A stretch of 64,000 bases of DNA from Sabethes cyaneus (GCF_943734655.1 NC_071355.1:137282951-137346950), one strand, 5' to 3'. Positions 1 to 12,544 are shown, numbered from the stretch's first letter. Notes: generated by a model not told the origin, from the sequence alone. Program-made: numbers and translations.

Positions 1-2214
1 TTTAAATGATATAACGGCAAAACCTCAGAAAACCAAGGCAAATGCAATGTCAGCAGTGCAGAGTTATACGTCTATGTTACTGTTACCGTTTCAAGACATA
101 GTGGTTTTAAAATTTTCCGCAAATTCTTTTTAAAGTTCGCCTCAACTGGTAATGATTCATCTTTATTCAGATCAATATTATAAGAATAATACAAAGTTGT
201 ATATTAAAAAACATTTTTGTTTTTGTCGCTTGATTGTATTGTTTGTTCTGGATAATTGTTAGCCACTGCCAATTGTTTCAGTAACGTCATCGCCAAGTTG
301 CGAAATAATATAAATCTAATTTCCAGAAGCATACATTAAAGGTCTGGCCTCCGATTGCAACTTCTGTTTTACTACCATTTAAGTGTAGAAACCAAACCGA
401 CGTTACTTAGTATCTGTGATTGCATTTACAATACATTTGGGTGGTTAGAACGATTCGGTTGGTGGTAATAAACACAGCATGAGGCTTCCAGGATCAATAG
501 ATTGCCCGCTAGCGTACGTTTTGAGCCATATTCCTTGAGCGAATAGAAATCATAAAGCCATTAACGCAAAGATTGTGATTTTTCATGTCTACCTCAATGC
601 CATATCTTCTCCCTAATGGCTTTATTTTTACTATTCGGTTTGTTTTGAACTTTGTTTTCAAGGACGTTTATCTTTGGTCCAATGAATAAGTTAGAAAGCA
701 TCCATTACGAAGAGTTTTAAAAGGTGGCAACTCTTGTCCTTGGCGGCAGTTTCAATCGGTGCGATATGAAAATTTATTTCACGACACCGCAAACTAATGT
801 CATTTAACTGTTTTACTGTACTCAGGTAGGTAAGTGCGATGTTTGGCATTTTTTATGCATAATCTAATGCATAGAAAGACCAGAACTGAATTTAATTATT
901 TAGAACACCGATGAGAATAGCGAGTGAATCAAATATATACACTTTCTTACTAAATAACACTATCGTGAAACTTTAACATCCAAAAGATTAACTAATTGGC
1001 GAACAAGATTTTTTTTGAAAATTTTTCATCAGCAAACACAGTTTTTCCTCCTTTGAAGCTTTCTCCTACCGTGGAAAGTTTTGTGCAAAAATTTTTCCAG
1101 GTAATATTTTTCTCAGATTGCTAAAAAAAAATTATTTTCATTTTATTTAGCAAAATTCTGCGATGTTTCTCTCAAGAGTTATGAGTTTTTTCGAATAGCG
1201 ATGTCCGAAAATATCGAAATATTTTCATTAGGATTTTCTGAAAAAATTGGTGACTTCGAATTGTTTAAATATATTTTCCGTGAAGTCCCTGAACTATAAC
1301 AAAAAAACTGTCCATGTACAAAATAAATCCATCATAAAGTTCTGGGACTCTTTCATCAAAATTGTACATTGCTAAAATGAACGCTGTTTCTGTGTGAAAA
1401 ATACGGTTAGTTTGCTTATTGTTGATGCTCTCGAACTAAGTTCAAGCTCCTTTTATTTATCTGGAAAACATTAACATTGATCGTAAAAAACGAAAACAAG
1501 TCGCAGAAGTTTTTTCAAATTTTAACTGGTAAGATTTGGATTTACGTGTCAATACCTGCGTTTTTGTTGTAAATTAACATTACTGTTCTATACTACAGAG
1601 AAAAATAAAACATGATTGCAATCCACCTAGAGCGCATGTATTCAAATAAGAAGCACCAGCAACCATAGCTATGATTACGTTTTATGAGGGTTCCAAAATT
1701 ATATAGAGCACGAAGACGGAGGAGAAGAAAATGGAATCTCATTTCCGCCGTTGCCATCTTTTCTCACCCATGGAGATGAGGATGTCCCATCAAGGAGAAC
1801 AATAGCGAATGGCGGAAAAACGAGTAAATTGGCAGGAGATGAGTGATATAATCACAATCGCTGCAAAATTTTACTACTCCAAGTCCGACAGATTTTTTTT
1901 TCGGTCCTAGGTATAAACACCACAGCAAATGAGGATTTAGACAGGATACAAGTTTACGAGCATGAAAATTTAATAAGAACTTTATACGGATCTAAGATAT
2001 CTGACATTGTTTGACTACGTTTTTATTTGGCTACTGTATCGTGGTCTATAATGAAACACGTTTCAACTTTACGATGTTCCTTACGTTGCTGTAAAAGTTC
2101 GCTTTCATGATGTAGCAAAATTACTACGATATATAAAAGGAATCATGATGATACTCTCATTTGTAAATTTAGCTAATTATAAAAATAAAGCGTCAGTAAT
2201 ATCGTATACATAGG
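1..2214. other. No gene recognised
   Basis: AT-rich sequence without a convincing reading frame, RNA gene or inverted-repeat element that I can recognise. Confidence 0.5.
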
Positions 2215-2216
2215 TA

Positions 2217-2755
2217 CAGTCAACTTTCGCTAATTGCACTAAACTCTTAGCCCGTTTAGTGAAAGACTTTCGTTAATTGGGCTGAGATGTCAAAACCGAG
2301 GGATATATCGATTGTTTTTGTCGAAATCGTCGCAGAAAGGTTTATAAAAATATACACTTATATTAAATACAGAATCAATGTGGAACCTAATCTTTTCATT
2401 GTTGAAATTTAGTTCTAGACTGTTTAACAAGTAAATAGCTGAATTTCATGCTACAATGTTAATATATATTGGCATTTTTAACTGTTTCACCGTGATGCTA
2501 AAAATAGGAGAGTCAAGTTCATAAGGGATCGGAAAACGATATGATGCAATTGTGTTCCATTCAATTAATTTTAATATTTTCTATATAAATTATTTTCCAC
2601 ACTTGAATGAACTATATTCAAGAGCCCCTCGGAAGAAAAAATACGCTGTCAGAAATGACGTTTGACTTTGTTTTAGATGGGCTATAGCCCAATTAACGGG
2701 AGCCCGATTAAAACGTAGCTCAGTTAAAGATAGCCCAACGAACGAAAGTTGACTG
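2217..2755. mobile_element. Pogo/Tigger-like MITE
   Basis: A 539 bp non-coding element with inverted ends: CAGTCAACTTTCG at the left and CGAAAGTTGACTG at the right, both next to TA. Inner copies of a cgttaattgggc-like motif also face each other. TA duplication with CAGT tips suits the pogo branch of Tc1/mariner. The frame inside it on the minus strand shows no transposase similarity. Confidence 0.75.
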
Positions 2756-2961
2756 TATGTATACTCACAGTTCGAATGTGCACCGTGACACCGTGCGTCC
2801 AGTATCAACATAGAATTTACTGGAAATTAAATTAAAAATGTAAAGGCACCTTGTCGCCTTTTATTAATGTGAATGGTTTTTTTTGCAAGCTTTGAATTGT
2901 AAGCCACAAAAGCATATAGCAAATTATTGTGCCATTTCTAAGAGTCACCATGCCATCACCG

Positions 2962-3244
2962 CAGCTAGCAGATTTTTTGTCGTATATAATGATAATGACT
3001 GACACACATACGATTTTCAGCACAAAATCGTAGAGTAGTATGGAGCGACTCGCGCTTAATCGGATATTATCGTATATAAATACTTATATAGTCGTAACGC
3101 TCAAAATTATTCGTAATCACGTATATCGCCTCCAAAATAGTACGGATATGCCAATTTTGCGCATGAAATACGATTTATTTAGCATGTATATCTGTCTGTA
3201 ATGCTGATTTTTACCTTTTTTATACATATGAAAATGCTAGCTGG
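2962..3244. mobile_element. CAGCTAGC-family MITE, copy A (internally deleted)
   Basis: Inverted tips CAGCTAGCA and TGCTAGCTGGG bound a sequence found twice more in the window, at 50519-50908 and inverted at 63413-63788. This copy lacks about 100 bp just inside the left end that the other two keep. It is non-coding, and no clear target duplication is visible. Confidence 0.75.
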
Positions 3245-3250
3245 GCACAA

Positions 3251-3525
3251 CTATAGTTACTATATATATAGTTCGGCGGATAGAAAATCGGGAGCCAAAT
3301 AAACGTCAAAAGCGGAGCCAAAAGCTTTTCAAAATCCAAAATGCAGGAGTAATGTTAAAAAAACACACTTTATTTTCATAGAACTAGTCATTTTCAACAC
3401 CCGCCAGTGATTATTTTTCGTAAAAACCTGCACATTTCACCATAATTTCAAATTTAATTTCATAAATCAGGGATGCCAATTCGCCTGATTTTCTATCCGC
3501 CGAACTATATATATAGTAACTATAG
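3251..3525. mobile_element. MITE with about 39 bp inverted repeats
   Basis: Ends are ctatagttactatatat and its complement, continuing inward through a shared ttcggcggatagaaaatc block, so nearly 40 bp are inverted. The direct repeat gcacaa(c) flanks both sides, at 3245 and 3526, and suggests a 6-7 bp duplication. It inserted at the edge of the CAGCTAGC element. A partial relative lies at 45395-45508. Confidence 0.75.
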
Positions 3526-3586
3526 GCACAACCTTTACAGCATATAAATTCTAATTTTTAGGCATACAAAATCTTGTAAGTGATAA

Positions 3587-4045
3587 GGCCATTACAAATA
3601 GTTAAAAAAGTTTTTGTCCTTCCGGTGTTGGCCAACTGAAGGGGGGCAAAAAAAAACAAAGAGACTTTTATTAATCGAGCAAAAAAAACTGCTGCGTTTT
3701 TTGGCATTTTTCCTTAAAGTTTAAACGTGGAAACTGAATCTATTAATACTTTTTATACGTACATTATTATTTTCCATGCTAAAAATACGAAAAGAAAGGC
3801 AAAATTGAATGAAATTTTTTTGCCGATTTTCGGAAATTTCGTTATTCGAAATTTCCATTTCTGTTCCGTGTTAGAAGCGTTAATACTCATTTTTCGAGTT
3901 GTTTAGGCTGTAGAGCCCATAGACAATTGATTTTATAAGAAAAATTCAACTTATATCCCGCAAATTATTTTTTGCTCCACGATTTTTCATGACAATTTCA
4001 AAGGGGGGAGGGGGGCGACAAATATAAAAATGATTTGCAATGGCC
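3587..4045. mobile_element. PIF/Harbinger-like MITE, copy 1
   Basis: Termini GGCCATTACAAAT and ATTTGCAATGGCC are inverted and each is flanked by TAA, the three-base duplication typical of PIF/Harbinger elements. A second full copy at 43999-44471 has the same ends, the same G-rich tract near each end and the same internal sequence. No coding capacity is visible. Confidence 0.8.
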
Positions 4046-4213
4046 TAATGTGTAGCAGTAAAAATATTATAGGGATGTATTATTTGCTGTATCAGAATTG
4101 CATGCTTGTCTTTTGGTTTGTCAATTTAAAAATTAACATTGTACGGACTACAACAACGTTCTACAATACATTAAGGACATGATATCAACTTCACTCTAAT
4201 TCATTATCTAAGG

Positions 4214-4336
4214 CAGCGGTTCCCAAATGGGGGTTCGTGAACCCCCAGGGGTTCGCCAAAACTTTAGTTCGCTGCAGAATAGTATAGGGAAATCCGTCAG
4301 GGGGTACGCGAACCGAAAAAAGGTTGGGAACCGCTG
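4214..4336. mobile_element. hAT-type MITE (123 bp)
   Basis: Inverted tips CAGCGGTTCCCAA and TTGGGAACCGCTG are enclosed by a perfect 8 bp duplication ATCTAAGG at 4206-4213 and 4337-4344. Eight-base duplication and CAG tips are hAT hallmarks. The interior is too short to code. Confidence 0.88.
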
Positions 4337-4344
4337 ATCTAAGG

Positions 4345-6851
4345 GGTTGATTTTCTTTTACGGTTGATTTTTTATTTTTACAAATCTAGTGTTATCGTAT
4401 ATTAAATGCGAACATTTTCTTCATTAATACTATTATTTGATGAATATATTCATGTTCCGAAAAAGTCCTGATAAAACGATTACAGATAACATAAATCAAA
4501 TGTCTCTCCCACTCTATTTTATGACGCGTATGACGAGAGATTATCATGTAAACAAATCAAAATTTGGATCGAAGATTTGCCCTCAAATATCATTTGTATA
4601 GCTCATTGATTGCAGGGGAAGACAAATTTGCAAATTGCTGCATTACGCATCGATCGGTTCCGAGCTGAACCCAACGTGCGCCCTTCGGTCATAAAATGGC
4701 AATAATAAAAATGAAAACATATTTTTGTTCATGTTTTCCCGCTGTGATCAAGCCTGTGATAATGCCGTACCCTTGCGCACAGCTCCGTATAAATATCGAC
4801 CTGCCGTAACGGCAAATAATTAATTTCATGGATTAGGTAGTTATAAATGACTAGTCTATTAAATCGAATCAATTATAGTCAACCGTACAATATGCACCCA
4901 AAACAAAACAAAACAAAACAACACCAGTGAGGCAGTGAGAAAAATAGATTTGAGGGAATGTAATTCCTTGTACGTTTTTTTATATAAATAAATTTTCATC
5001 CCCTATGATCTCTTCAACACAGGGTAGATTGCTGCACTTGTCATCAGTTTATTAGAATAGGGAGAGGAACTAAAATAATTTTAACTCAAGATAGTATGTC
5101 ATTATCTTATCGATAAACAAAGCGATTGTAGCGAATGTAGTTAAGCTTGTGTTCTGACAATGTGAAAAGTTTGTCAATAGCTCTTGTCAAATCTTTCAAA
5201 TTAGCAAATTAAGTACGATGAAAATTTAAAGCAATGTGTAAATACCAAGGTAAATACATACAATTAAAACGAGACACGAGTTGCCTCTATTTGTGAGTAA
5301 AAATTCTATGGTTTCATCGCAGGAAAGGATAAGCTGAAAATTTATAATGATTCTTGTTTATTATCTACCAATTTGAAATCACTTGAGGAATCAGAAGCAA
5401 AAAATATGTTTCACATGTAATCCCCCTAGCTTGAATTCGGGAAGCACGCTATGGTTGAAGTCTGTTGTTTCGCACTCGGCACGGGGAAAACGCTTGCTGG
5501 CAAAATGCCTCCTGCCGACACGATGAATTTCTATTATCCCTTTTTATAATTTTGCGCAATCTCACTTGGACGATTTTCAGTGCTTCAAGTCAAGTTGAGC
5601 TCTCGAATAGGAAAACATCAAGGGCCGGAAAATCACTGGCATGATTTTCTGTTGAATTTTTTATGAGGGTCTCTGTGCTGAAATGCTGCCTTATGTTTTG
5701 GGAGATTATAGAGGTGTAAAATCTTGTTTTCATAATTTAGCCAACTGTTTGGCGAGGGTGAAGTTGGGTGTTTGTTTTTGCTACTGTAAAGTGAATTGGC
5801 GTAGTGGTTTTGCGCTCAAGTGATAACATGACTTTCAAATTTGATGCATCATGTTAAAAAAATCGAAGAATTGCATTTTAAATTCTTGTATTGATGAATT
5901 TAAAAACTGTGGTCATCTAAACAACTCATGTTGGTGCTTCAGTGTATTTCCAGGTGAAATCTGCGAGAAAAATAAAAAAAAGGTTATTTGACCTTCTCCG
6001 ATTTGAATGAAATTTTCAATATGTCTACGGTGAAGAAGATATGTTTTTTTTGCATTGATCATTATGATCTAACAATAATTTTTCGAAAGGGTGAATTTTT
6101 TTTCACATAGATATATTTAAAAAAATCGTAACTGAAAGACCATTGGTTCTAGTGGAATTATGTGTGAGAACAAGTAGCATACAAAACTTATTTAAATTTA
6201 AGTATATTCCACAGTGTGATTTTTTCAAAGTTGAGATGTGTTGGTTCAATGTTTCAACTATTTGTCTTTGCTTTGCGGCAATCATGGATTCAAGGCGAGA
6301 ACTGATAGTAATAAGTGTTTGAGTCAATAAAAAAATGGAAATAATTCCAATTTATTCTACTACAATTTGAAGCGATCTTTCCTTTCACAATTTCCATTGA
6401 TTTTTCTTTGACAAGACAGAAAATATATGTAGGAGAGAAACACGTGTATATTGCAAAGCTGGCGGTCTATTAACGAGCTTATTTCTTTTACCTATTGTAA
6501 TCATTTGAGGCCGAAAATTTTCAAAACGGACTGACCTTCTGCACTGTCTATACTGTGATATGTTGAACTCCAACTCAACGCGTGGCAATGATTTATACTC
6601 TCAGTGGAGGCGATAAAGATGCATGTTATGTTGTCAGCGGCAGGTGAAAACATAACAAACATTCATTAACTCAATGTGTACCGGTAATGTTGTCACAGTC
6701 GATAATGTTCTTCTCTCCTACTGCGGCAACTGGTTATATTCGACTGCTGGATGTGACCTTAAGTAAAAGTTCTAATGCGAAAACATCGACTGCATAACGA
6801 TTTGTGAAGGTGATTAGCAGCACATAATGGAGTTTTTGCCGTAATGTCATA
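4345..6851. other. No gene recognised; one short microsatellite
   Basis: AT-rich sequence with no supported gene. An (AAAAC)n run lies near 4900-4922. Short minus-strand frames around 6.1-6.6 kb show no protein family features. Confidence 0.5.
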
Positions 6852-6853
6852 TA

Positions 6854-7789
6854 GGGGTACTGTGAGTAAGACGAACAGGTTAAGAAGATCGGCTAATATA
6901 CACAGAGAACTTATGATTTATAAAACTTAAATACAGTTTACTTCAGTTCAATATATTGTTTTCAAAAGCGGCTAGTGAAATATTTAACAAAAAATGTTTT
7001 TCTATGTGTATTTTGAGTATTGAAAATTGTCCGAAAAAGTGAACCTTTTTAGTGTTGCGGGTGAAACGGACAATGTGTTGGGTATTGTAAATCGCCCCAA
7101 CTGAGAGCATATTATTATTGTTGGCCCTGCACAAATTGAATACGTAAAATATGGTGATGTAGCGTGCAAAAACTGAAGAGGGCAGTCCACCTCCTCCCAC
7201 TAGAGGCAGCCAATAGAAAATTGTTTAGCAGCGGCAATATGAACAAGCATTCCAAAAACTGTTTCATGCCTGGCCGCTGCTAATTTGTTTGAAGTTCACG
7301 TTTGCCGGTAAAATTTTCATTTATTTGCTTGAGATATCACTAAGAAGCAAAATCAACAATTTTATTATAATATGTTCACTGACCATCTAGCAGTTGTCCA
7401 ATTCACCCCATCATTATACATTTTTTTAAAGCCTTCACAATTTTTCATATGCAAATGAAATTACGTATTAGTTCAACGCAGACGTTACTTGAAAAGGTAA
7501 TAAATCGAAATACTTTATACTATGGGCAACATTTTGGAATTAAACCACTCAAAAAGTTTAATTTCGACGGGAAAAAAGTTACATCCAGATGCAGAATCAT
7601 TTCCAATTTTTAGTTTTTCTGTACTTTATCAAAATTGGAAAGTTCTAAACGATGATGGAAACGTTCAGACATCATGAGATAGCAAGATGGTTGGATGCCC
7701 ATCAAACATTTACGAATTTTAATGCTTAACTGGTAGAATCAACCACCTGCCCGTCTTACCCAGCCTATTCGTCTTACCCACAGTTCCCC
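6854..7789. mobile_element. TA-flanked MITE, gtaagacgaac family, copy 1
   Basis: Starts ggggtactgtgagtaagac and ends in the complement gtcttacccacagttcccc, each next to TA. The motif gtaagacgaac(ag) is repeated just inside the ends. About 936 bp, non-coding. A second copy at 15480-19828 carries a 3.4 kb insertion. A younger TA-flanked element begins at its right edge. Confidence 0.82.
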
Positions 7790-7793
7790 TATA

Positions 7794-8751
7794 GGGTACG
7801 GGAGGGTATTTCCAGCACGCTACTAAATTCGGAATACATTACTTTTTTTCGCTGCGCTTTCTCAAATAAAAACGTTGCCGCTATATAACAATACTGAAAC
7901 GAATGTAGCACTCATAAGCTTTAATGTGTTATAACCATTTTCATAAAAATGTAAGCAATTTGCACATCAAAACCACTGTTTTCCACTGGCAAGTAATCAG
8001 GCTGAAAACCCCAGAAGCAATCGCTTACGCGTATCTGCTCTTGATGATGGTTAGGAAAACACACAATTATGATCACGTTTACTTATTTTAGCAACTAAAC
8101 ATCTGTGAATATGATGTCACAGAACAATTCTACTTCATTTCATCACATAAGAACACAAAAATTCCCCTCTGATATGAAAATATAAATCAATTTTCATTCA
8201 CTAGCAATCTACAGCATTTCGCTTTTAATTTCAGCATATGGTGCTCTATTTACACTACTACCAATGTGTGTGGCAGTTGCGCCTGAAATTCTTCTATCGT
8301 GTTGACATAGCTAGTATTTGAGTGACAACCACTTGCTTCTGGTGCTAATGTATATGTACGATTCAATGATATACTAGCGCCAGCAGCAAGCTGTTGTCAC
8401 TGTAAAACTAGTTATGTTCAATGAGCCGGTATCTAGGCAATACCGACACGTTATCCATAGGTCTCTTTTTTGATCTGTTTTTGAAAAGCATCTAACCCCT
8501 GTGCAGGCTATTTTGGCCTGTTGGATTTAAAAAACACTATAGAACACTATAGAAAATGGGCCCAATTTAGCCGCAGCGACTTCATCATTTCTCGCCACTA
8601 TAACTCAAATTTAGTAGCGTTTTATTAAGACCAAAATACACGCCGAAATTCAGTCGCCGAAATTATTGAATCGAATGAATATAGTTTTAACGTAATTCCT
8701 GTATATTGTTTAGGCTACCGCTTAATGGGCTGAAAATACCCTCCCGTACCC
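7794..8751. mobile_element. TA-flanked MITE, gggtacgggagggta family
   Basis: Inverted ends GGGTACGGGAGGGTATTT and AAATACCCTCCCGTACCC, both flanked by TA, bound 958 bp without coding potential. Its left TA sits in the right target duplication of the neighbouring MITE, so it inserted there later. Confidence 0.82.
8322..8402. repeat. Small imperfect hairpin repeat
   Basis: A stem-forming sequence with gtgacaac and gttgtcac at its edges and gcttctggtgcta facing tagcgccagcagc. A related hairpin at about 47062-47140 shares tgacaac, ttctggcgcta and tagcgccagaagc, so this is a dispersed repeat. It lies inside the 7794-8751 MITE. Confidence 0.55.
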
Positions 8752-8753
8752 TA

Positions 8754-9340
8754 TATGTAGAAATAGTCAGCGAGAACGTGCACGATATTATTGTTTGTTA
8801 TAAAAAGCATGAAAGACAAAGCTCATCATGATCTATCTTTGATGAATTATAATATCGCTAGCAGGTATAAGTAAGATATTCCTATATTATTTGGCCTGTT
8901 TGGTTGCTTCTTTGTCGTTGCTGCAGTGCTTGTAGTGGATGCTTATTCTTATTCTTATTCCATCACAGCCGTCTCTGAGTAATTTTAACTTTGTGTTCGT
9001 TGGGAGTATTTATGCTAATAATGGTTAAGTGATACTCCGGACCCTCAGGGCTTGGGGATGAACTTATGGCATTTACTTCAAAAGTCCGGCTGCTATTGGC
9101 CAAGGTTATAGCACTACAGCAGTTACAGCAGGTTATTTCCCATTCTAAAATAGATCAAATACACCAACCACAAAGCTATCAAAGACATGATAGCATATAC
9201 CAATCAATTTGTTAAACAATAAAATGAAGCAATAATAAAATAAATAAATTTACTTATTGTGTCCATGTAGTTGCATAAAACAACTTAAAAATAATGTAGT
9301 TTTAAAACGATCTCACCAGTACTTTCTTTTTTTTCTGATC
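8754..9340. other. No gene recognised
   Basis: No coding signal or clear element. It may hold the 3' end of the BEL/Pao element that follows, since that element reads leftward, but no LTR could be defined. Confidence 0.4.
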
Positions 9341-9349
9341 CGTTAGAAT

Positions 9350-10564
9350 GGCAGATTCAAGTCGAAAACAACCGGGAGCCATTGAATACGAGCTGTCCTT
9401 TTAGCAGCCGTTTCCAATCGTCAGAAAAACAATGCTGCTGCACTAGTCTAATTAGTACATATTCTGACTTGCTAAGTTGGTCCGTGGTCAGCCAATTTAG
9501 TATCAAGTTTTTCTTTGCCCTTTTAAGTATTATAGAGGCGTATCACATAAGTGGTTACTCGGACTAGTCGCTGATAACTTGAAAATCTTTGACAATGTGT
9601 GTCTATAAATGAAGGTGACACTGGGGAAACAATTGTTGCTGTTAACTTTGTTTTATGTCGTTCTAAATCAGTGTCGAATGGCCTTTCGTTGTTTGCATTT
9701 TGGGTTGGCCAATTATCCTTCGTCTGCTACAACCACGAGGGGCCTTGCTACCAAAGTTCGGCGTCTAGTGCTGAGCAACCTCTTGAAAGGATGTCAGCTG
9801 GATTTTCATGCCCTGAGATGTGATTCCAAGTACAACGCTGCGTCACGTGCTGTATTTTTGATACCTCATTTCCGACAAACGTTGTCCACATTGACGGAGT
9901 GCCCTTTAACCAACTAAGTACTATCGTACAATCTGTCCACAGGAATGCTACCGCAGGTAATCTAAGCGATGTTGTTATTTTTTGAAACAGCTCCGCTGAG
10001 AGTGCTGCACCGCAAAGCTCCAGCCGGGAAATTGATTGCCTTTTAAGTGGAGCCACTCTTGATCGTGAAGTGAGAAGTGAAATCTTTACATAGCCATTAG
10101 CGGCGGTCCTCAAATAGGCGCAACTACCATATGCTATTTCCGAGGCGTCGGAAAACAGATGCAATTCTATCTTCATCGCATTTGGTAACAGAACAAAACG
10201 GTCTATACGAAGCTTATTGCGAAGTGAAAGCTCTGAATGGTACATCATCCACGATTCATGCAAATGTGTCGGTAATTCACGGTCCCAGTCCCAAACTGTA
10301 CCGTTTTCATCCACGAGTGCCCACAATGTCTGCATAAAGGCTTTAGCAGTCAGCACAACTGGTCCAACCAATCCCAAAGGGTAAACATTTGAGCTATATA
10401 GGATAATACACACTGTTTCGTCAACTTGGTATTTGGAGTTAATTTGATATTTCAGCTGGTCAGTCATTGGCTCCCAATGTAGGCCAAGAGTTTTTATGGT
10501 TTGATCCCGATCAAAGTTTACGTTCGATTGCAGTGCCCGATTATCTGGCGCAACATTCTTGATT
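9350..10564 (-). pseudogene. BEL/Pao retrotransposon RNase H region, degraded
   Basis: Minus-strand polyprotein remnant. The best part, about 9748-10564, holds the BEL/Pao block linking RT to RNase H: GLHWEP, YPLGLVGPVVLTAK, then LHLFSDASEIAYGSCAYLR, SRLELCGAALSAEL, WTDCTIVLSWLKG and NPADILSRG. Below 9748 similarity continues weakly, with several stops, towards the integrase side, and the integrase itself was not found. In the element this domain would remove RNA from cDNA hybrids. It is separated from the RT by a SINE at 10576-10680. It is a dead copy. Confidence 0.85.
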
Positions 10565-10575
10565 ACGGTTTGATT

Positions 10576-10680
10576 TTTTTTTGTTTTGATTATAGTTAGG
10601 TCATTCGTGACTTCTGCGCGGTTGGGATGCGATCCCAGGTCCTCGGCGTGAATGCTAGTCACTACACCGGGATTGACCCC
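10576..10680 (-). mobile_element. tRNA-derived SINE, copy 1 of 3
   Basis: On the minus strand it reads as a tRNA-like head with an A box around gtagtgactagcatt, a mutated B box ggatcgcatcc, and an A-rich tail. A perfect 11 bp duplication ACGGTTTGATT at 10565-10575 and 10681-10691 flanks it. It split the BEL/Pao RT-RNase H region. Sister copies are at 21940-22061 and 50025-50139. Confidence 0.85.
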
Positions 10681-10691
10681 ACGGTTTGATT

Positions 10692-11021
10692 ATTTGATGT
10701 CCACTTTCTTAGCTGCATGCCTCCTGCTGCTAACATTAAATCCAACTACTTCTGCAGTTCAGTTGCCTCTGCAACTGTCGCTGCTCCTGAGAATAAATCG
10801 TCGACATAAAAATCTGTTTCAACGACCTTTGCTGCTATCGGAAACCGTTCTACCTCGTCATTCGCAAGTTGCTTTAATACTCGAGTTGCTAAAAAGGGTG
10901 CCGATGCGGTCCCGTAAGTGACTGTCTTTAGCTCAAATACCGTGATTGGTAGATCAACAGATAATCGCCAGAACACTCGCTGAAACTGAGTGTCGTCTAG
11001 ATGTATTAGTATCTGGCGACA
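10692..11021 (-). pseudogene. BEL/Pao reverse transcriptase, C-terminal half
   Basis: Minus-strand RT fragment containing QFQRVFWR, ELKTVTYGTASAPFLA and the catalytic motif FYVDDLFSG, which is the BEL/Pao form of the YxDD box. It continues the RT that ends at 12545; a 1.5 kb element separates the halves. The reading frame is open across this piece, but the copy as a whole is broken. Confidence 0.88.
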
Positions 11022-12544
11022 CACAGGGCCAGCGCTAGCCTATTTGTCGCTCCACGCTAACCCTTAAAATGGCACCCTCAAAATTTAGTCGTAAAAAGTA
11101 ATTAAGATGTATACGGATGTGGCAAGACACTCAACGAATTAACGATTAATAGCCCAGGAATGAGTACAGTGGACTTCTTGATACGGCACGAGCAAACTCC
11201 GCCACTTACTCCAAAAGGGGCGCAAATACAGAGTTCCCACGTATCATTAGTTCGTTAAATTCAAAGCCGCATATGATACCATCGATCGAAAAGAGCTATG
11301 GAAAGTCATCAACGAGTGTAGCTTCCACAGGAAGCTCATCAAACTGAGTCACTCTACGATGGACGGTACACAGTGCAGTATTCGGATTTCGGGTAGATTG
11401 TCGAGTGTCATTCGAATCACACAGAGGGCTTCACCAAGGTAATGGTCTCTCAGGGCTACTGTTCAATATAACGCTACAAGGTATTATGAACCAAGCGGAT
11501 ACCAACACGTGGGGCACAATCTTCAACAAATCTAGTTAATTCGTCTGCTTAGCTGAAGACATGGATATTATCGGCAGAACACTTGTGGCGGTGGCTGAAC
11601 AGTACACCAGACTAAAGCACGAAGCAGAAAAGATTGGGTTAAAAGCAAATACGTTTAAACCAAAGTAAATGCTGGCTGGCAGAATCGAGGCCGATCGACG
11701 CCGCTTGGGCAGTAATGTAACGATCGACGACGATGAGTTAGAGGTAGTCGATGAATTTGTCTACCTTGGCTTACTGGCAACGGCAGATAATGACACGAGC
11801 CGTTAGATTCGACGGCGTATTATCAGCGGAAGTCGTGCTTACTATGGGCTTCACAGTCAAATGCGGACGAACAGGCTAAGTCCCCGTACAAAGTACATCC
11901 TGATACAAGACGCTTATTAGACCGGTTGTTTTTTACGGGCGTGAAACGTGGCTAATGATTCAGGAGGACCTGTGAGTGCTCGGAGTTTTCGAGAAAAGAA
12001 TACTAAGAACGATCTTCGGCGGCATATTCAGGAGAACGCAGTATGAAGGTTGAGGATGAACCATGAACTATGGTGAACCCAGCATTCAAAAGGTGACTAA
12101 AGCTGACTACCATGCAAAGATGGTGTTCGCTTCATATCCGGTAGGAACAAGATGACTAGGAGCGTAGCGAGCAAGATGATTAGATCAGGTGAAGCGAGAT
12201 TTTGCGGAAAGTACGCGGTGCCCAAAGAATTGGAGAGCAGACAACCGAGACCAGACAACCCACAACCGAGTAAATTGGAGAAATTTTGTTTATCAGGCAT
12301 TATCTTAGGACGACATGCCAACTAAGTAAGTGAGTAAGCGAGCCCGGCTTTATGTTGCTAGAGGAAGCGGAGGAAAAAATACCAAAAAATCTAAAATTAT
12401 GTTAACTGTTATTTATAGACAACCGTTATTTTATTGATAACTTATTTATCTAATATACCAGTCTTTTTCAAGTAACCAAAATGGCGCCCCCTCAAAGTGG
12501 CACTCCAAGCAAGTGCTTGTTTTGCTTAAGGGAAGCGCCGGCCT
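11022..12544. mobile_element. hAT-like insertion within BEL/Pao RT
   Basis: The BEL/Pao RT is interrupted here. The flanks tggcgaca (11014-11021) and tggcgata (12545-12552) look like an 8 bp duplication with one mismatch. Ends begin cacagggccagcgct and finish agcgccggcct, weakly inverted, and each has an aaaatggc(a/g)cc block further in. A fragment like its right end lies at about 25200-25252. It carries a LINE RT piece, so it is composite. The hAT assignment is tentative. Confidence 0.5.
11245..12120 (+). pseudogene. Non-LTR retrotransposon RT, degraded
   Basis: Frame-shifted plus-strand RT remnant. Visible pieces include FKAAYDTIDRKELWKVINE, then FADD as the decayed LAEDMDIIGRT, then LKHEAEKIGLKAN, VDEFVYLG, ISGSRAYYGLH and ALGVFEKRI(L)RTIFGG. 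This order is that of non-LTR ORF2 from palm through thumb, as in insect LINEs. No endonuclease, 5' end or poly-A tail was found. It lies inside the hAT-like insertion and is full of stops. Confidence 0.8.
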
